Origin: Solirubrobacter ginsenosidimutans
Lineage (GTDB): Bacteria > Actinomycetota > Thermoleophilia > Solirubrobacterales > Solirubrobacteraceae
NCBI RefSeq assembly: GCF_027587205.1
Contig: NZ_JAPDOD010000002.1
Span: forward strand, 372,001-436,000
DNA: 64,000 nucleotides
Direction of reading: 5' to 3'
Shown: positions 16,924-24,540 of the stretch, one piece after another
Layout: each line of letters starts with the position of its first letter
How positions within the stretch are numbered: the stretch's first letter is position 1
Translations under genes and position numbers: made by a program
Notes under the pieces: model-generated
What the model saw: the letters and a program-made list of their open reading frames with translations, nothing else
The model's database searches: none
What the model was told of the DNA's origin: nothing

Positions 16924-18489
16924 CTATGTGACCGGGATAGCTGGATCCGTCGCTGCTGCGGCGTTCAGCAGGCCAGCGCCGTAGTGCGGGTCCTTGCCGG
17001 GCGGACCGAGGTCGCGCGCGGTCTGCTCGAGGCGGCGCTCGATCGCGTCCGGCGTGGGGTCCGGGCCGAGGATCCCGGAGGCGACGACGAGCGCGGCGGT
17101 CGCGGCCACGTGCGGCGCCGCCATCGAGGTGCCGATGAAGCCCGTCGGGAGGCCGAAGCGGCGGTACCCGTTGGTGTGGGTGAAGGTCATCTGGAAGATG
17201 TCCATGCCCGCGGGCTCGGAGGGGCGGCAGTTCGGATCGTCGTCGAGCGCGTTGTCGACGCCGCCGCCCGGGGCGACGATGTCGAGGTCCGTGCCCTCGT
17301 TGGAGTAGTCGGCCTGGCACCCGTGCTGCGTCGTGGCGCCGACCGAGAGCACGTCGCCGGAGCGCGCCGGGTAGGCGACCGCTGCCGCCGCCGCGTTGCC
17401 CGACGCTCCCACGACGAGCACGCCCTTCGCCTTGGCATGCCGGATCGCGTCGAGGATGTTCGGGATCTGCGAGCGCGTGATGTCCGTCGGGAACTCGAAC
17501 GAGAGGTTGATGATCTTCGCGCCGTGGTCGGCCGCGTAGCGGATGCCCTGCGCGATCCGTGCGGAGTCTCCCTCGCCGTCGCGGTCGAGCACCTTGACCG
17601 GCATCAGCTTCGCGCCGAACGCCAGGCCGGTGAGCGCGATGTTGTTGCCGGTCCCCTCGGCGATCGTGCCCGCGACGTGGGTCCCGTGCCCGTTGTCGTC
17701 GTTGGGATACGGGTCGCCACCGACGAAGTCCCAGCCCCGCACGAACCGGTACTGCGAGAAGTCCGGCGAGCGCTTGAAGCGGCCGCGGTTCGCGTAGGCG
17801 ATCCCGGTGTCGACCACCGCGACCGTGACGCCGGCGCCACCCGGGCGACCCACGTCGAGCAGGTGCTGCCAGGCGTCCGGCGCGTCGACGCCGGTCTCGG
17901 GCATGAAGTTCCACTGCAGCTGCGACCAGCCCGCGGGGATGCCCGCGGAGCCCGGATCGGGCGGCACCCACCCGGAGATGTGCGCGACGTAGTTCGCGGT
18001 CGCGCTCAGCACGCCGGGCCTCGTCCGCAGCTTTTGCGCGTACTGCGCGACGGTGAGACCGCGGGGGACTCTGAGGACACGCGTCTTTGGCACCGCGCCG
18101 GCGCTCGAGGCGTGCGCCCCGCCGTAGCGCACGACCACCTGGCGGGCGCGGTAGCGCTCTCGCGTGGCCTCGCTCGGCAGCACGACCCCGCCGCTGATGC
18201 CCGCGAGCGCCGCGGCCGTGCTGCTTGCGCCGGCACCGCCGCCGCTCGCCTCTGCCGCGCCGGTTCCGCCCGCTGCGGCGCCGGCTCCGCCCGCCACGCC
18301 GTTCGCTGCCGCGCCGGTTCCGCCCGCTGCCGCGCCGGTTCCGCCCGCTGCCGCGCCGGCGCTCGCCGCGCTCGCTCCGCCCGCGTTCACTCCGCGCGCG
18401 GTCTCTCCCGCCATCGCCACGGGGGCCATCGCGGCGGCTAGCGCGGTCGCGCACAGAAGGGTGGAGAGCAGGGGAGAGCGCGAGGGCAT
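16924..18489 (-). CDS. Secreted S8 (subtilisin-family) serine protease
   Basis: This 521-aa protein carries a signal peptide (residues 1-27), a Gly/Ala-rich spacer of 21-bp coding repeats (about 40-95), a short propeptide-like region (RQVVVRYGG to VLSATANYVAHIS), and the peptidase domain. The catalytic triad is intact: Asp227 in VAVVDTGIA, His268 in NGHGTHVAG and Ser455 in GTSMAAPH. The oxyanion Asn lies in GASGNAAAAA. ATG 18489 is chosen because the signal peptide begins there; an upstream ATG would add 32 unlikely residues. No anchor is seen, so the enzyme is probably released. Confidence 0.9.
   Translation of the reverse strand: MPSRSPLLSTLLCATALAAAMAPVAMAGETARGVNAGGASAASAGAAAGGTGAAAGGTGAAANGVAGGAGAAAGGTGAAEASGGGAGASSTAAALAGISGGVVLPSEATRERYRARQVVVRYGGAHASSAGAVPKTRVLRVPRGLTVAQYAQKLRTRPGVLSATANYVAHISGWVPPDPGSAGIPAGWSQLQWNFMPETGVDAPDAWQHLLDVGRPGGAGVTVAVVDTGIAYANRGRFKRSPDFSQYRFVRGWDFVGGDPYPNDDNGHGTHVAGTIAEGTGNNIALTGLAFGAKLMPVKVLDRDGEGDSARIAQGIRYAADHGAKIINLSFEFPTDITRSQIPNILDAIRHAKAKGVLVVGASGNAAAAAVAYPARSGDVLSVGATTQHGCQADYSNEGTDLDIVAPGGGVDNALDDDPNCRPSEPAGMDIFQMTFTHTNGYRRFGLPTGFIGTSMAAPHVAATAALVVASGILGPDPTPDAIERRLEQTARDLGPPGKDPHYGAGLLNAAAATDPAIPVT
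18251..18367. repeat. 21-bp tandem repeats in the subtilase spacer
   Basis: Five units of the type GCTGCCGCGCCGGTTCCGCC start at 18251, 18272, 18305, 18326 and 18347, with one 12-bp interruption. They encode Ala-Gly-Gly-Thr-Gly-Ala-Ala units between signal peptide and propeptide. Confidence 0.75.
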
Positions 18490-18591
18490 GGGCGGGCGCG
18501 GGGCGGTGGGTCGGACGTGTCGGGCCCGCTGGTTCCTACAACATGATCGACCGCAGGAAGTTTCTGAACAACCCCTGTTTGCCAATTCTTC

Positions 18592-19062
18592 GTGACAACT
18601 TCGCCACTACATGAGCACGAGCCGCGGATGCGGCTCGCGATCGAGGAGGCCCAGCGGGCGCTCCTGCATGATGACGTGCCCGTCGGGGCGGTCATCGTCG
18701 GGACCGGTGGCGAGGTCCTCGGCACCGGCCACAACGAGCGCGAGCTGCTCCAGGACCCCAGCGCGCACGCCGAGATGCTCGCGATCCGCGCCGCGGCGCA
18801 GCAGATCGGCTCATGGCGCCTGCTCGAGACGACGCTCTACGTGACGCTCGAGCCGTGCGCGATGTGCGCTGGGGCGATCGTCCTCGCCCGCATCCCGACG
18901 GTCGTCTACGGCACCGCCGATCCCAAGGCGGGCGCCGCCGGCAGCGTCCTCGACATCCTCGCCGAACCCCGCCTGAACCATCGCCCGGAGGTCCTCGGCG
19001 GGGTCCTGCAACCCGAGTGCGCGCGCCTGCTGCTGGACTTCTTCGCCGCACGACGCCGCTGA
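18592..19062 (+). CDS. tadA: tRNA-specific adenosine deaminase
   Basis: This 156-aa zinc enzyme deaminates adenosine 34 to inosine in tRNA-Arg(ACG). The cytidine-deaminase-type motifs are intact: HAEM (His59, Glu61) and PCAMC (Cys89, Cys92), with DDVPVGAVIV near the start and RIPTVVYGTADPKAGAAGS as in TadA. The GTG start at 18592 fits the frame; an internal ATG at 18628 would remove the first 12 residues, which are unlikely to be essential. The gene is followed closely by tRNA-Ser(CGA). Confidence 0.93.
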   Translation: MTTSPLHEHEPRMRLAIEEAQRALLHDDVPVGAVIVGTGGEVLGTGHNERELLQDPSAHAEMLAIRAAAQQIGSWRLLETTLYVTLEPCAMCAGAIVLARIPTVVYGTADPKAGAAGSVLDILAEPRLNHRPEVLGGVLQPECARLLLDFFAARRR

Positions 19063-19089
19063 CTCGCTACCCTCCCGGTCCTCACGCCC

Positions 19090-19179
19090 GGAGGGGTGCG
19101 AGAGTGGTTGAATCGGGCGGTCTCGAAAACCGTTGAGCGGGTAACCCCTGTTCCGAGGGTTCGAATCCCTCCCCCTCCG
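19090..19179 (+). tRNA. tRNA-Ser(CGA)
   Basis: The 90-nt class II tRNA has acceptor arms GGAGGGG/CCCCTCC, the anticodon loop CTCGAAA (anticodon CGA), a long variable arm and the T loop GGTTCGAATCC. The discriminator is G and CCA is not encoded. Confidence 0.95.
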
Positions 19180-19184
19180 CTTCG

Positions 19185-19219
19185 AGCCGCAATTCCGCTC
19201 CAGCAGCGGGGTTGCGGCT
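19185..19219 (+). terminator. Intrinsic terminator of tRNA-Ser(CGA)
   Basis: A 15-bp stem (with two G-T pairs) starts AGCCGCAATTCCGCT and closes AGCGGGGTTGCGGCT around a 5-nt loop. It is followed by TTTCGTCGTC and begins 6 nt after the tRNA. Confidence 0.8.
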
Positions 19220-19845
19220 TTCGTCGTCGTAGGCTCGGTCCGCCTGTCGGGGGTCAGCGGAAGTCGGTTGAATCAGGCCGTGGCGGGCGTCTCTTTCCCC
19301 CGGCTTTCCCCCGGCGGCGGTCAGACGCGGGCGGGAGAAGTGCGACGGCTGGCTGGCCGATCTCGCGGTAAGGGGCTAAAACCGGTCCTCGGAAGAGGAG
19401 AAGGCGAGGAAGTAGACCCGGTTGGCCCGCCAGCTTCGCGTCGTGTCTTGGCGGCCCTTCGGGCAGCAGGCCTGGCGCAGCCACCTTGACCGGCGCATCA
19501 GCGGAGGCGGCCGGCGGGGTCAAGTGGAGCCCGTCAGGGCCGAGCGTTAGCGAGCTGCGAAGCAGTCCTCTTGACGCCGACGGACGTCGGAGCTAGCCGT
19601 AAACGTTGCGGGGCTCGAGCTGTCGTCGGCGCACTCCTGGCGCTGTTGGTCCCCGGTGTTGGCCGGCGAGCACGGGCGAGCGAAGCGAGCCCGCGCGCAG
19701 GCGGCCGCGGCCGAAGGCCGCCTTGAGCATGTAAGGAAAGTTGGTCTAAGTTGCGCCGCCTGACGCGCTGGTCGAGTTGCGTGCTCGGTGGCCGTGTCTG
19801 GCTGCCGTCTACGGCGAGGTTCCTTCGGCCGTGGAGAAGCCTCGT
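19220..19845. other. 626-bp stretch without a convincing gene, rich in short hairpins
   Basis: No frame has coding character that I trust. The stretch holds small stem-loops: GCCC-TTC-GGGC at 19454-19464, CTGC-GAA-GCAG at 19555-19565 and CGGCC-GAA-GGCCG at 19708-19720. It also holds an imperfect inverted pair CCACCTTGACC (19481-19491) and GGTCAAGTGG (19518-19527). It lies between a tRNA gene and a lower-GC SIR2 gene, the usual place for element remnants. A structured RNA is an alternative reading. Confidence 0.4.
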
Positions 19846-21597
19846 TCAGCCGTCCGCAGAGCTGCCAGTCAGCAGAATGGCCACCGCCCCACGCCATTCG
19901 GGGAACTGACCGAGGAAGTGCGTGTGGGCGGGCATTCTCTCGCCGAGCAATACGCCGAGCCGAGCCGCATCGACATTGGGTTCGTCGACGAACTCGAAAA
20001 GTGAGCCGATCGCGTCGGGCTCGGAGTTCATTCGTCGGGCAGTGTCACGCGCGGCATTACCTGCGGTCGTCCAATAGGCCAGATGCGCCTCCTGGCGGAG
20101 CGCTGCCGCGATGTTGACAAGAAAGTCGAAAGAACTGAGGTGGCCGCGCGGTTGTCCGTCGCCGTCGAAGAGCTCTGGGTACCGGTCGGACAGCCAGCCG
20201 AACCCGGCGACGGTCTCGTGGAGGTGCTCCCAGTCGCCAGCATGGAACTTCTTCCCGCGATTCGTCGAGTGGATCTGAGCGATTGCTTGGCCGAGGCTGC
20301 CACCGTGTCGAAGTAGAAACTCAGTGCGGTGACCGTCGCTCACGGTCACCGTGGCGATGGTCAGCGCGTCGTCCCACCGCTCGAGGCGAGCCAGAATTGC
20401 GCCGACGGTGTAGCCGATCGCCCAACCAGTCCACCTTGCCTGGCCGTGCCAGTGGCCGTGTAGCTGACGCGATTCGATGCTGCGCGTCAGAGCTCTCAGG
20501 GTTGCTGTGAGCTGGCGTGAGTCGTGAAATGCGACGGGCAGAATCGAAGCCAACCGGCGTTCGAGGATCGCGACGATGTCGGGAAGCGCTGCTTCGATGG
20601 CAGCAAAGCTGTTGCCACTGTTGGCGTGAGTGGCGGTCCACGCGGTCATCCCCGCGTCATATGCGTGGTGCTCACGTCGGAGCGATTCGGTAAGCCCGAC
20701 CTGGTCTCCGCTCTGGAGCAACGCAAGGATCTCGTCGTGAACCGTGGCGGGTGTGTGGCCCGACGGGTGCTGCTTGTACACAGCGAGTCGGCCTCGGAGG
20801 TCGGCGAAGAACTCGCTAGCCGACTCTCGAACGATGGCACGCCCGGCAGTCCGTTCGAGAAGTTCGGGAATCGGCGCGCGCGGCGGATCGCTGCGACTCA
20901 GCCACCAGAGTCCGTACCGGCTCCGTCGGGCGCACAGCGCTCGGCGGATCGCTTCGTCATTTCCGGAGTAGCCGACCAGGAGGACGCCGTAGCGATCGAG
21001 GATCGCCTGCAGTTCCGCCGCAACTCCGGGCTCAAGTTCGGCGAGCTCGCCGGGAGTGTTGCGGATCGTCTCCTGTTGGTAGTCACCGTGTGCCTTGAGT
21101 AGGAAGCATGTCGCATGCTCGCGACGGGGCATCGCTGCAAGGCTGGAGTCGTCGGAAACGACGATTGGCTCAATCCCACGCGCTGCCAATGCCTGCTCCA
21201 GAAGCCGATCGAAATTGGTCGTAACGACGACGCGCACGAGGCCGTCAGCGATGAGGTCCGCTACGTGTTGATGCGTTGCTCCAGGGCTGGCATCGGCAAA
21301 GTAGCCGGCGATGTAGGTCCTCCGCGTCGCCGCGTCCGGAACTATGTCTTCCAAGAGTCGGGAGTAGTTGAAGTCCGCTCGGCCCGTCTCCGTCAACCAC
21401 CTCTCCACGTCATCAGCGGAGAGCGGTTCGACGTCGCCTTCTTCAAGCCGTCGCAATCGCTGGACTCCATCGACGTAGATATCCCAGCCTGTCGGAATGC
21501 CAGCGTCGACAGAGACTCCAGAGCCAAGGAAGAGTGCGACGCTGCCGGGCGCCTCGGCAAGCGAAACTGACAGCGACACGATCGGGTCTAACGTCAC
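19846..21597 (-). CDS. SIR2-domain protein, candidate anti-phage NADase
   Basis: The protein has 583 residues from GTG 21597 (another GTG at 21723 would add 42 unconserved residues). The N-terminal 280 residues form a SIR2_2-type Rossmann domain: GSVALFLGSGVSVDAGIPTG (GSGVS 25-29), VVVTTNFDRLLEQAL (TTNFDRL 126-132), LLKAHGDY with the likely catalytic His170, and LLVGYSGNDEAI. In defence proteins such as ThsA and the DSR family this domain degrades NAD+. The C-terminal 300 residues are mostly helical, with no repeat or ATPase motif that I recognise, and may be the sensor. GC content is visibly lower than in neighbours, and the gene stands alone next to a tRNA-Ser locus. This suggests horizontal transfer. 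Confidence 0.8.
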   Translation of the reverse strand: MTLDPIVSLSVSLAEAPGSVALFLGSGVSVDAGIPTGWDIYVDGVQRLRRLEEGDVEPLSADDVERWLTETGRADFNYSRLLEDIVPDAATRRTYIAGYFADASPGATHQHVADLIADGLVRVVVTTNFDRLLEQALAARGIEPIVVSDDSSLAAMPRREHATCFLLKAHGDYQQETIRNTPGELAELEPGVAAELQAILDRYGVLLVGYSGNDEAIRRALCARRSRYGLWWLSRSDPPRAPIPELLERTAGRAIVRESASEFFADLRGRLAVYKQHPSGHTPATVHDEILALLQSGDQVGLTESLRREHHAYDAGMTAWTATHANSGNSFAAIEAALPDIVAILERRLASILPVAFHDSRQLTATLRALTRSIESRQLHGHWHGQARWTGWAIGYTVGAILARLERWDDALTIATVTVSDGHRTEFLLRHGGSLGQAIAQIHSTNRGKKFHAGDWEHLHETVAGFGWLSDRYPELFDGDGQPRGHLSSFDFLVNIAAALRQEAHLAYWTTAGNAARDTARRMNSEPDAIGSLFEFVDEPNVDAARLGVLLGERMPAHTHFLGQFPEWRGAVAILLTGSSADG

Positions 21598-21747
21598 GAC
21601 TGCGAACGTACATTCCGGCGCGGCGGAAGGGCTGAGTGCTGAGAGCGCGTCGCGATGTGCGAAGCCGGTAGGCGAGAGGGGTCGCGGCTTTGTGTCATCC
21701 GGGCCGGGTGATCCAGCCGTCACCCATGCACGCTCTATGTTCGGGCC

Positions 21748-22500
21748 ATGCCCGAGCCCGGAACCGCGTCCGAGGACGGCGCGTTAAAGGTCGCGATCAT
21801 CACGGGCGCCTCGCGGGGGATCGGCGCCGGGCTCGTCGCCGGGTTCCGCGGCGCGGGGTACGCCGTCGTCGGCAGCTCGCGCTACATCCTCCCCTCCGAC
21901 GCGGCCGACTACCTCACCGTGCCCGGGGACGCCGCCGATCCCGACACCGCCGAGCGGGTGATCGAGGCCACGCTCGAGCGGTTCGGGCGGATCGACAGCC
22001 TGATCAACAACGCCGGGATCTTCATCGGCAAGCCGTTCACCGACTACACGCCGGAGGACTTCGAGGCCCTCACCAGCGTCAACCTCGCCGGGTTCTTCCA
22101 CATCACCCAGCGCGCCATCGGGCACATGGTCGATCAGGGCGGCGGGCATGTCATCAACGTCAGCACGAGCCTCGTCGACCACCCGAGCAGCGCCCGGCCG
22201 GCCGCGCTGTCGGTGCTCACCAAGGGCGGGCTGGCCGTGGTGGCGCGGTCGCTCGCCGTCGAGTACGCGTCACGCGGCGTGCGCGTCAACGCGGTCTCGC
22301 TGGGCGTCATCCAGACGCCGGCGCACGACCCGGACACCTACGCGGGCATGGCCGCCCTGCATCCCGTCGGCCGGCTGGGCCAGATCAGCGATGTCGTCGA
22401 CGCGATCCTCTACCTCGAGCGGGCGACGTTCGTCACCGGCGAGGTCCTGCACGTCGACGGCGGTCAGGCCGCCGGCAGCCGCGGGTCCGCGTCGTCGTAG
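21748..22500 (+). CDS. SDR-family oxidoreductase lacking the catalytic tyrosine
   Basis: This 250-aa short-chain dehydrogenase-like protein has the NAD(P) loop GASRGIG (20-26), INNAG and a normal C-terminus (PVGRLGQISDVVDAILYLE; FVTGEVLHVDGGQAAG). The Ser of the active site is present (INVSTSLVDHP). Where YxxxK is expected the sequence is SVLTK, so the catalytic Tyr is Ser. Either chemistry differs or the protein is not a classical dehydrogenase. The ATG at 21748 has an AT-richer CTATGT hexamer just upstream, possibly a -10 of a leaderless transcript. The 3' end overlaps the convergent SnoaL-like gene by 37 bp. Confidence 0.85.
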   Translation: MPEPGTASEDGALKVAIITGASRGIGAGLVAGFRGAGYAVVGSSRYILPSDAADYLTVPGDAADPDTAERVIEATLERFGRIDSLINNAGIFIGKPFTDYTPEDFEALTSVNLAGFFHITQRAIGHMVDQGGGHVINVSTSLVDHPSSARPAALSVLTKGGLAVVARSLAVEYASRGVRVNAVSLGVIQTPAHDPDTYAGMAALHPVGRLGQISDVVDAILYLERATFVTGEVLHVDGGQAAGSRGSASS

Positions 22501-23249
22501 AGGCGGGCCGCGGCGAGCTTGCCGCTCTCCCCGCGGACGTGCACGGCCACGCCGGCCTGCGGGGGCAGGTGCGTCGCGCCCCAGCGCACGACGTTGTACT
22601 CCAGCGCGCACACCCGCCCGTCGTCGATGAGCCTGCAACGTTCGAGCGGGATGCCGCCACCGTTGGAGAACCATCGCTCGTATTGCGCCCGCGGACCGTC
22701 CGGTTCGAACGCCGCGAGGATCGCGTCGACGTCGCCGCTCGCGAGCGCTCCCAGGTACTCGCCCACCACGTCTGACCCGTGCAGCTCGGGGTCCGGCTGC
22801 AACACGGGTGGGCGGTTCACGTGGCGGCCGGTCAGCGGCACGCTGCTGTAGTAGATCCGCAGCTCGTCGATGCGTCCGTCCGCTTCGCGGTCGGCGACGA
22901 TCACGAACGGAAGCGCGACGCGGCCGTGCTCACCGTCGAGGTGCACGATCACCTCTTCGAAGCCGTGTCCCCCGAGGACGACGTGCTCCAGGTCCTCGAT
23001 TGAGGCGTTGCGCTCCTGTAGCCACGCCCTCGTATGGGCAGCGAACGCGTTGAACGCCTGCGCGCCCTTGACGCGTCCTCGAATCGGGTCGTGGATCTCG
23101 GGCTCGCCCGCGAAGGACTCGAGCAACGCGCCCGGCTCGCCCGAGAGCAGGCCGTCGAAGTAGGGCACCGCGACGAGCCGCTCACGCCGGCGCTTGTCGA
23201 GCAGCTCCTGCAGCACCGGCGCACTGAACGTCTCGGGGACCCAAGGCAT
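22464..23249 (-). CDS. Nuclear transport factor 2/SnoaL-like protein with two domains
   Basis: This 261-aa protein consists of two related alpha-beta units of the SnoaL/NTF2 type. The first runs about residues 25-140 (YFDGLLSGEPGALLESFAGE; EIHDPIRGRVKG). The second follows with the same pattern (VVGEYLGALASGDVDAILAAFEPDG; VCALEYNVVRWG). Such folds serve as small isomerases, hydrolases or binding proteins, so no reaction is claimed. ATG 23249 is preferred over GTG 23255. It is convergent with and overlaps the SDR gene. Confidence 0.75.
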   Translation of the reverse strand: MPWVPETFSAPVLQELLDKRRRERLVAVPYFDGLLSGEPGALLESFAGEPEIHDPIRGRVKGAQAFNAFAAHTRAWLQERNASIEDLEHVVLGGHGFEEVIVHLDGEHGRVALPFVIVADREADGRIDELRIYYSSVPLTGRHVNRPPVLQPDPELHGSDVVGEYLGALASGDVDAILAAFEPDGPRAQYERWFSNGGGIPLERCRLIDDGRVCALEYNVVRWGATHLPPQAGVAVHVRGESGKLAAARLYDDADPRLPAA

Positions 23250-23287
23250 GCGCACAAGCGTCCCATATCGCGGCCCCGCGACCGCGC

Positions 23288-23566
23288 TCAGGCGTTGAAG
23301 TGCGTCTGATAGACGCGCACCGGATCCTCCCAGGTGGCTTCGAGGTACTCCTCGCCGGGCAGGACGTCGTCGCGGTTCTCGGAGTGGTGGCGTTCGAGCG
23401 CGGTGGGGAGGAAGTCGTGCACGTCCTCGTCGCTCATCGCCAGACCCCTGCGCTCGTCTTCGGGGAACTCGACCGGGATCGGGTCCGGGCGCCCGTGCAG
23501 ATAGACGTGCCAGCGGTGCGGATGCCCCTCGACGCGCTCGTGATGGGAGATGTTCAGGTGCGGCAT
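23288..23566 (-). CDS. Hypothetical 92-aa His/Asp/Glu-rich protein
   Basis: The reading frame from ATG 23566 encodes a small charged protein with many His, Glu and Asp residues (ISHHERVEGHPHRWHVYLHG; FPEDERRGLAMSDEDVHDFL). No signal peptide, membrane span or known family is evident. A metal site is possible from the His-rich N-terminus but unproven. It is divergent from the DUF899 gene and shares the operator-containing spacer with it. Confidence 0.6.
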   Translation of the reverse strand: MPHLNISHHERVEGHPHRWHVYLHGRPDPIPVEFPEDERRGLAMSDEDVHDFLPTALERHHSENRDDVLPGEEYLEATWEDPVRVYQTHFNA

Positions 23567-23630
23567 GGCCAGCTCATCGTCATCCGAGCGCGGGTGACGC
23601 CGCCTCGCCCGGCGCGGATGAACGACTTGC

Positions 23631-23673
23631 GTAACCCGAGAGTTACGCGTAAGGTGTAACCCATGAGTAACGC
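23631..23673 (+). promoter_or_regulatory. Two 18-bp direct-repeat operators at the DUF899 start
   Basis: GTAACCCGAGAGTTACGC (23631-23648) and GTAACCCATGAGTAACGC (23656-23673) match at 15 of 18 positions, 25 bp apart. Each is itself an imperfect GTAAC/GTTAC dyad. The second spans the ATG at 23663. This arrangement fits cooperative repressor binding. Confidence 0.6.
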
Positions 23674-24391
23674 CTCGATTGTCACACCACAGGAATGGGA
23701 AACCGCGCGCCAGGAGCTTCTCGTCAAGGAGAAGGCCCACACCCGGGCGGGCGACGCGCTGGCCGCCGAGCGGCGGCGGATGCCGCGGATGCCCGTCGAC
23801 ACCAGCTACGCGTTCGAGGGACCGAACGGGCCCGCGAGCCTGCTCGACCTGTTCGAGGGGCGCAGCCAGCTGATCGTCTACCGGTTCTTCTTCGAGCCCG
23901 GCGTGGGCACGTGGCCTGAGGGCGGGTGCGTCGGCTGCTCGCTGATGGCCGACCAGGACGCCCACCCGGCGCATCTCAACGCCCGCGGCATCACGTTCGC
24001 GTACGTGTCGCGCGCGCCGCAGGCCGAGATCGCCCGGCTCAAGGAGCGGATGGGCTGGGACGTCCCGTGGTACACGCTGACCGACAGCTTCGACGCCGAC
24101 TTCGGCGTGGACGAGTGGCACGGCACGAACGTCTTCCTCCGCGAGGGCGAGCAGGTCTTCCGGACCTACTTCGTCAACGGCCGCGGCGACGAGGCGCTCG
24201 GGAGCACCTTCAGCTACCTCGACGTGGCGCCGTTCGGGCGTCAGGAGGAGTGGGAGGAGTCACCCGCCGGCACCCCGCAATCGCCGACCTACCGGTGGTG
24301 GCGGCGCCACGACGAGTACGGCACCGAGGCGGGGAAGTGGGACGACACGCTGGACCGCGTGCTGGGCGCCGGCGAGCAGAAGCGGGCCTAA
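23663..24391 (+). CDS. DUF899 (thioredoxin-fold) family protein
   Basis: This 242-aa protein matches DUF899: WETARQELLVKEKAHTRAGD, MPVDTSYAFEGPNG, YRFFFEPGVGTWPEGGCVGC, FAYVSRAP, RMGWDVPWYTLTDSF and RTYFVNGRGDE. The family has a thioredoxin-like fold. The CVGC pair at about 92-95 supplies two cysteines, but the activity is unknown. Two repeated dyads lie over its promoter and start codon. Its stop TAA interlocks with the stop of the convergent 50-aa gene (CTAA at 24388-24391). Confidence 0.88.
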   Translation: MSNASIVTPQEWETARQELLVKEKAHTRAGDALAAERRRMPRMPVDTSYAFEGPNGPASLLDLFEGRSQLIVYRFFFEPGVGTWPEGGCVGCSLMADQDAHPAHLNARGITFAYVSRAPQAEIARLKERMGWDVPWYTLTDSFDADFGVDEWHGTNVFLREGEQVFRTYFVNGRGDEALGSTFSYLDVAPFGRQEEWEESPAGTPQSPTYRWWRRHDEYGTEAGKWDDTLDRVLGAGEQKRA

Positions 24392-24540
24392 CCCGCCCAC
24401 ACGATCACGACCGGCGTCGTGACCACCGCGAGCAGCTCCGCGACGGCCAGCACAGCCTCGCGGAGCAGCCCCGGCCCGACGCACTCGGGGTGCACCGGCG
24501 CGCCGCCGTCGGTCGCCAGCGAGCAGACGACGCAGCTCAT
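24388..24540 (-). CDS. Small 50-aa protein with CxxC and a second Cys, downstream of acyl-CoA ligase
   Basis: ATG 24540 overlaps the TGA of the acyl-CoA synthetase gene (ATGA at 24537-24540), which argues for translational coupling. The protein begins MSCVVCSLATDGGAPVHPEC, so three cysteines and a histidine (C3, C6, H17, C20) could bind zinc. The rest is a hydrophobic helix (LLREAVLAVAELLAVVTTPVV). It is too short for domain assignment. Its stop interlocks with the DUF899 stop. Confidence 0.6.
   Translation of the reverse strand: MSCVVCSLATDGGAPVHPECVGPGLLREAVLAVAELLAVVTTPVVIVWAG

Noticed and set aside
19254..19523. ORFs of 70-90 aa on both strands in the block after tRNA-Ser(CGA).
   Set aside because: They overlap each other antisense, have no domain, no RBS and no consistent codon preference. 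Counted as noncoding.
19090..21747. An integrase-flanked genomic island with att duplication at tRNA-Ser(CGA).
   Set aside because: No integrase gene and no second copy of the tRNA 3' end (GGTTCGAATCCCTCC) was found between the tRNA and the SDR gene. The island idea rests only on composition and position.
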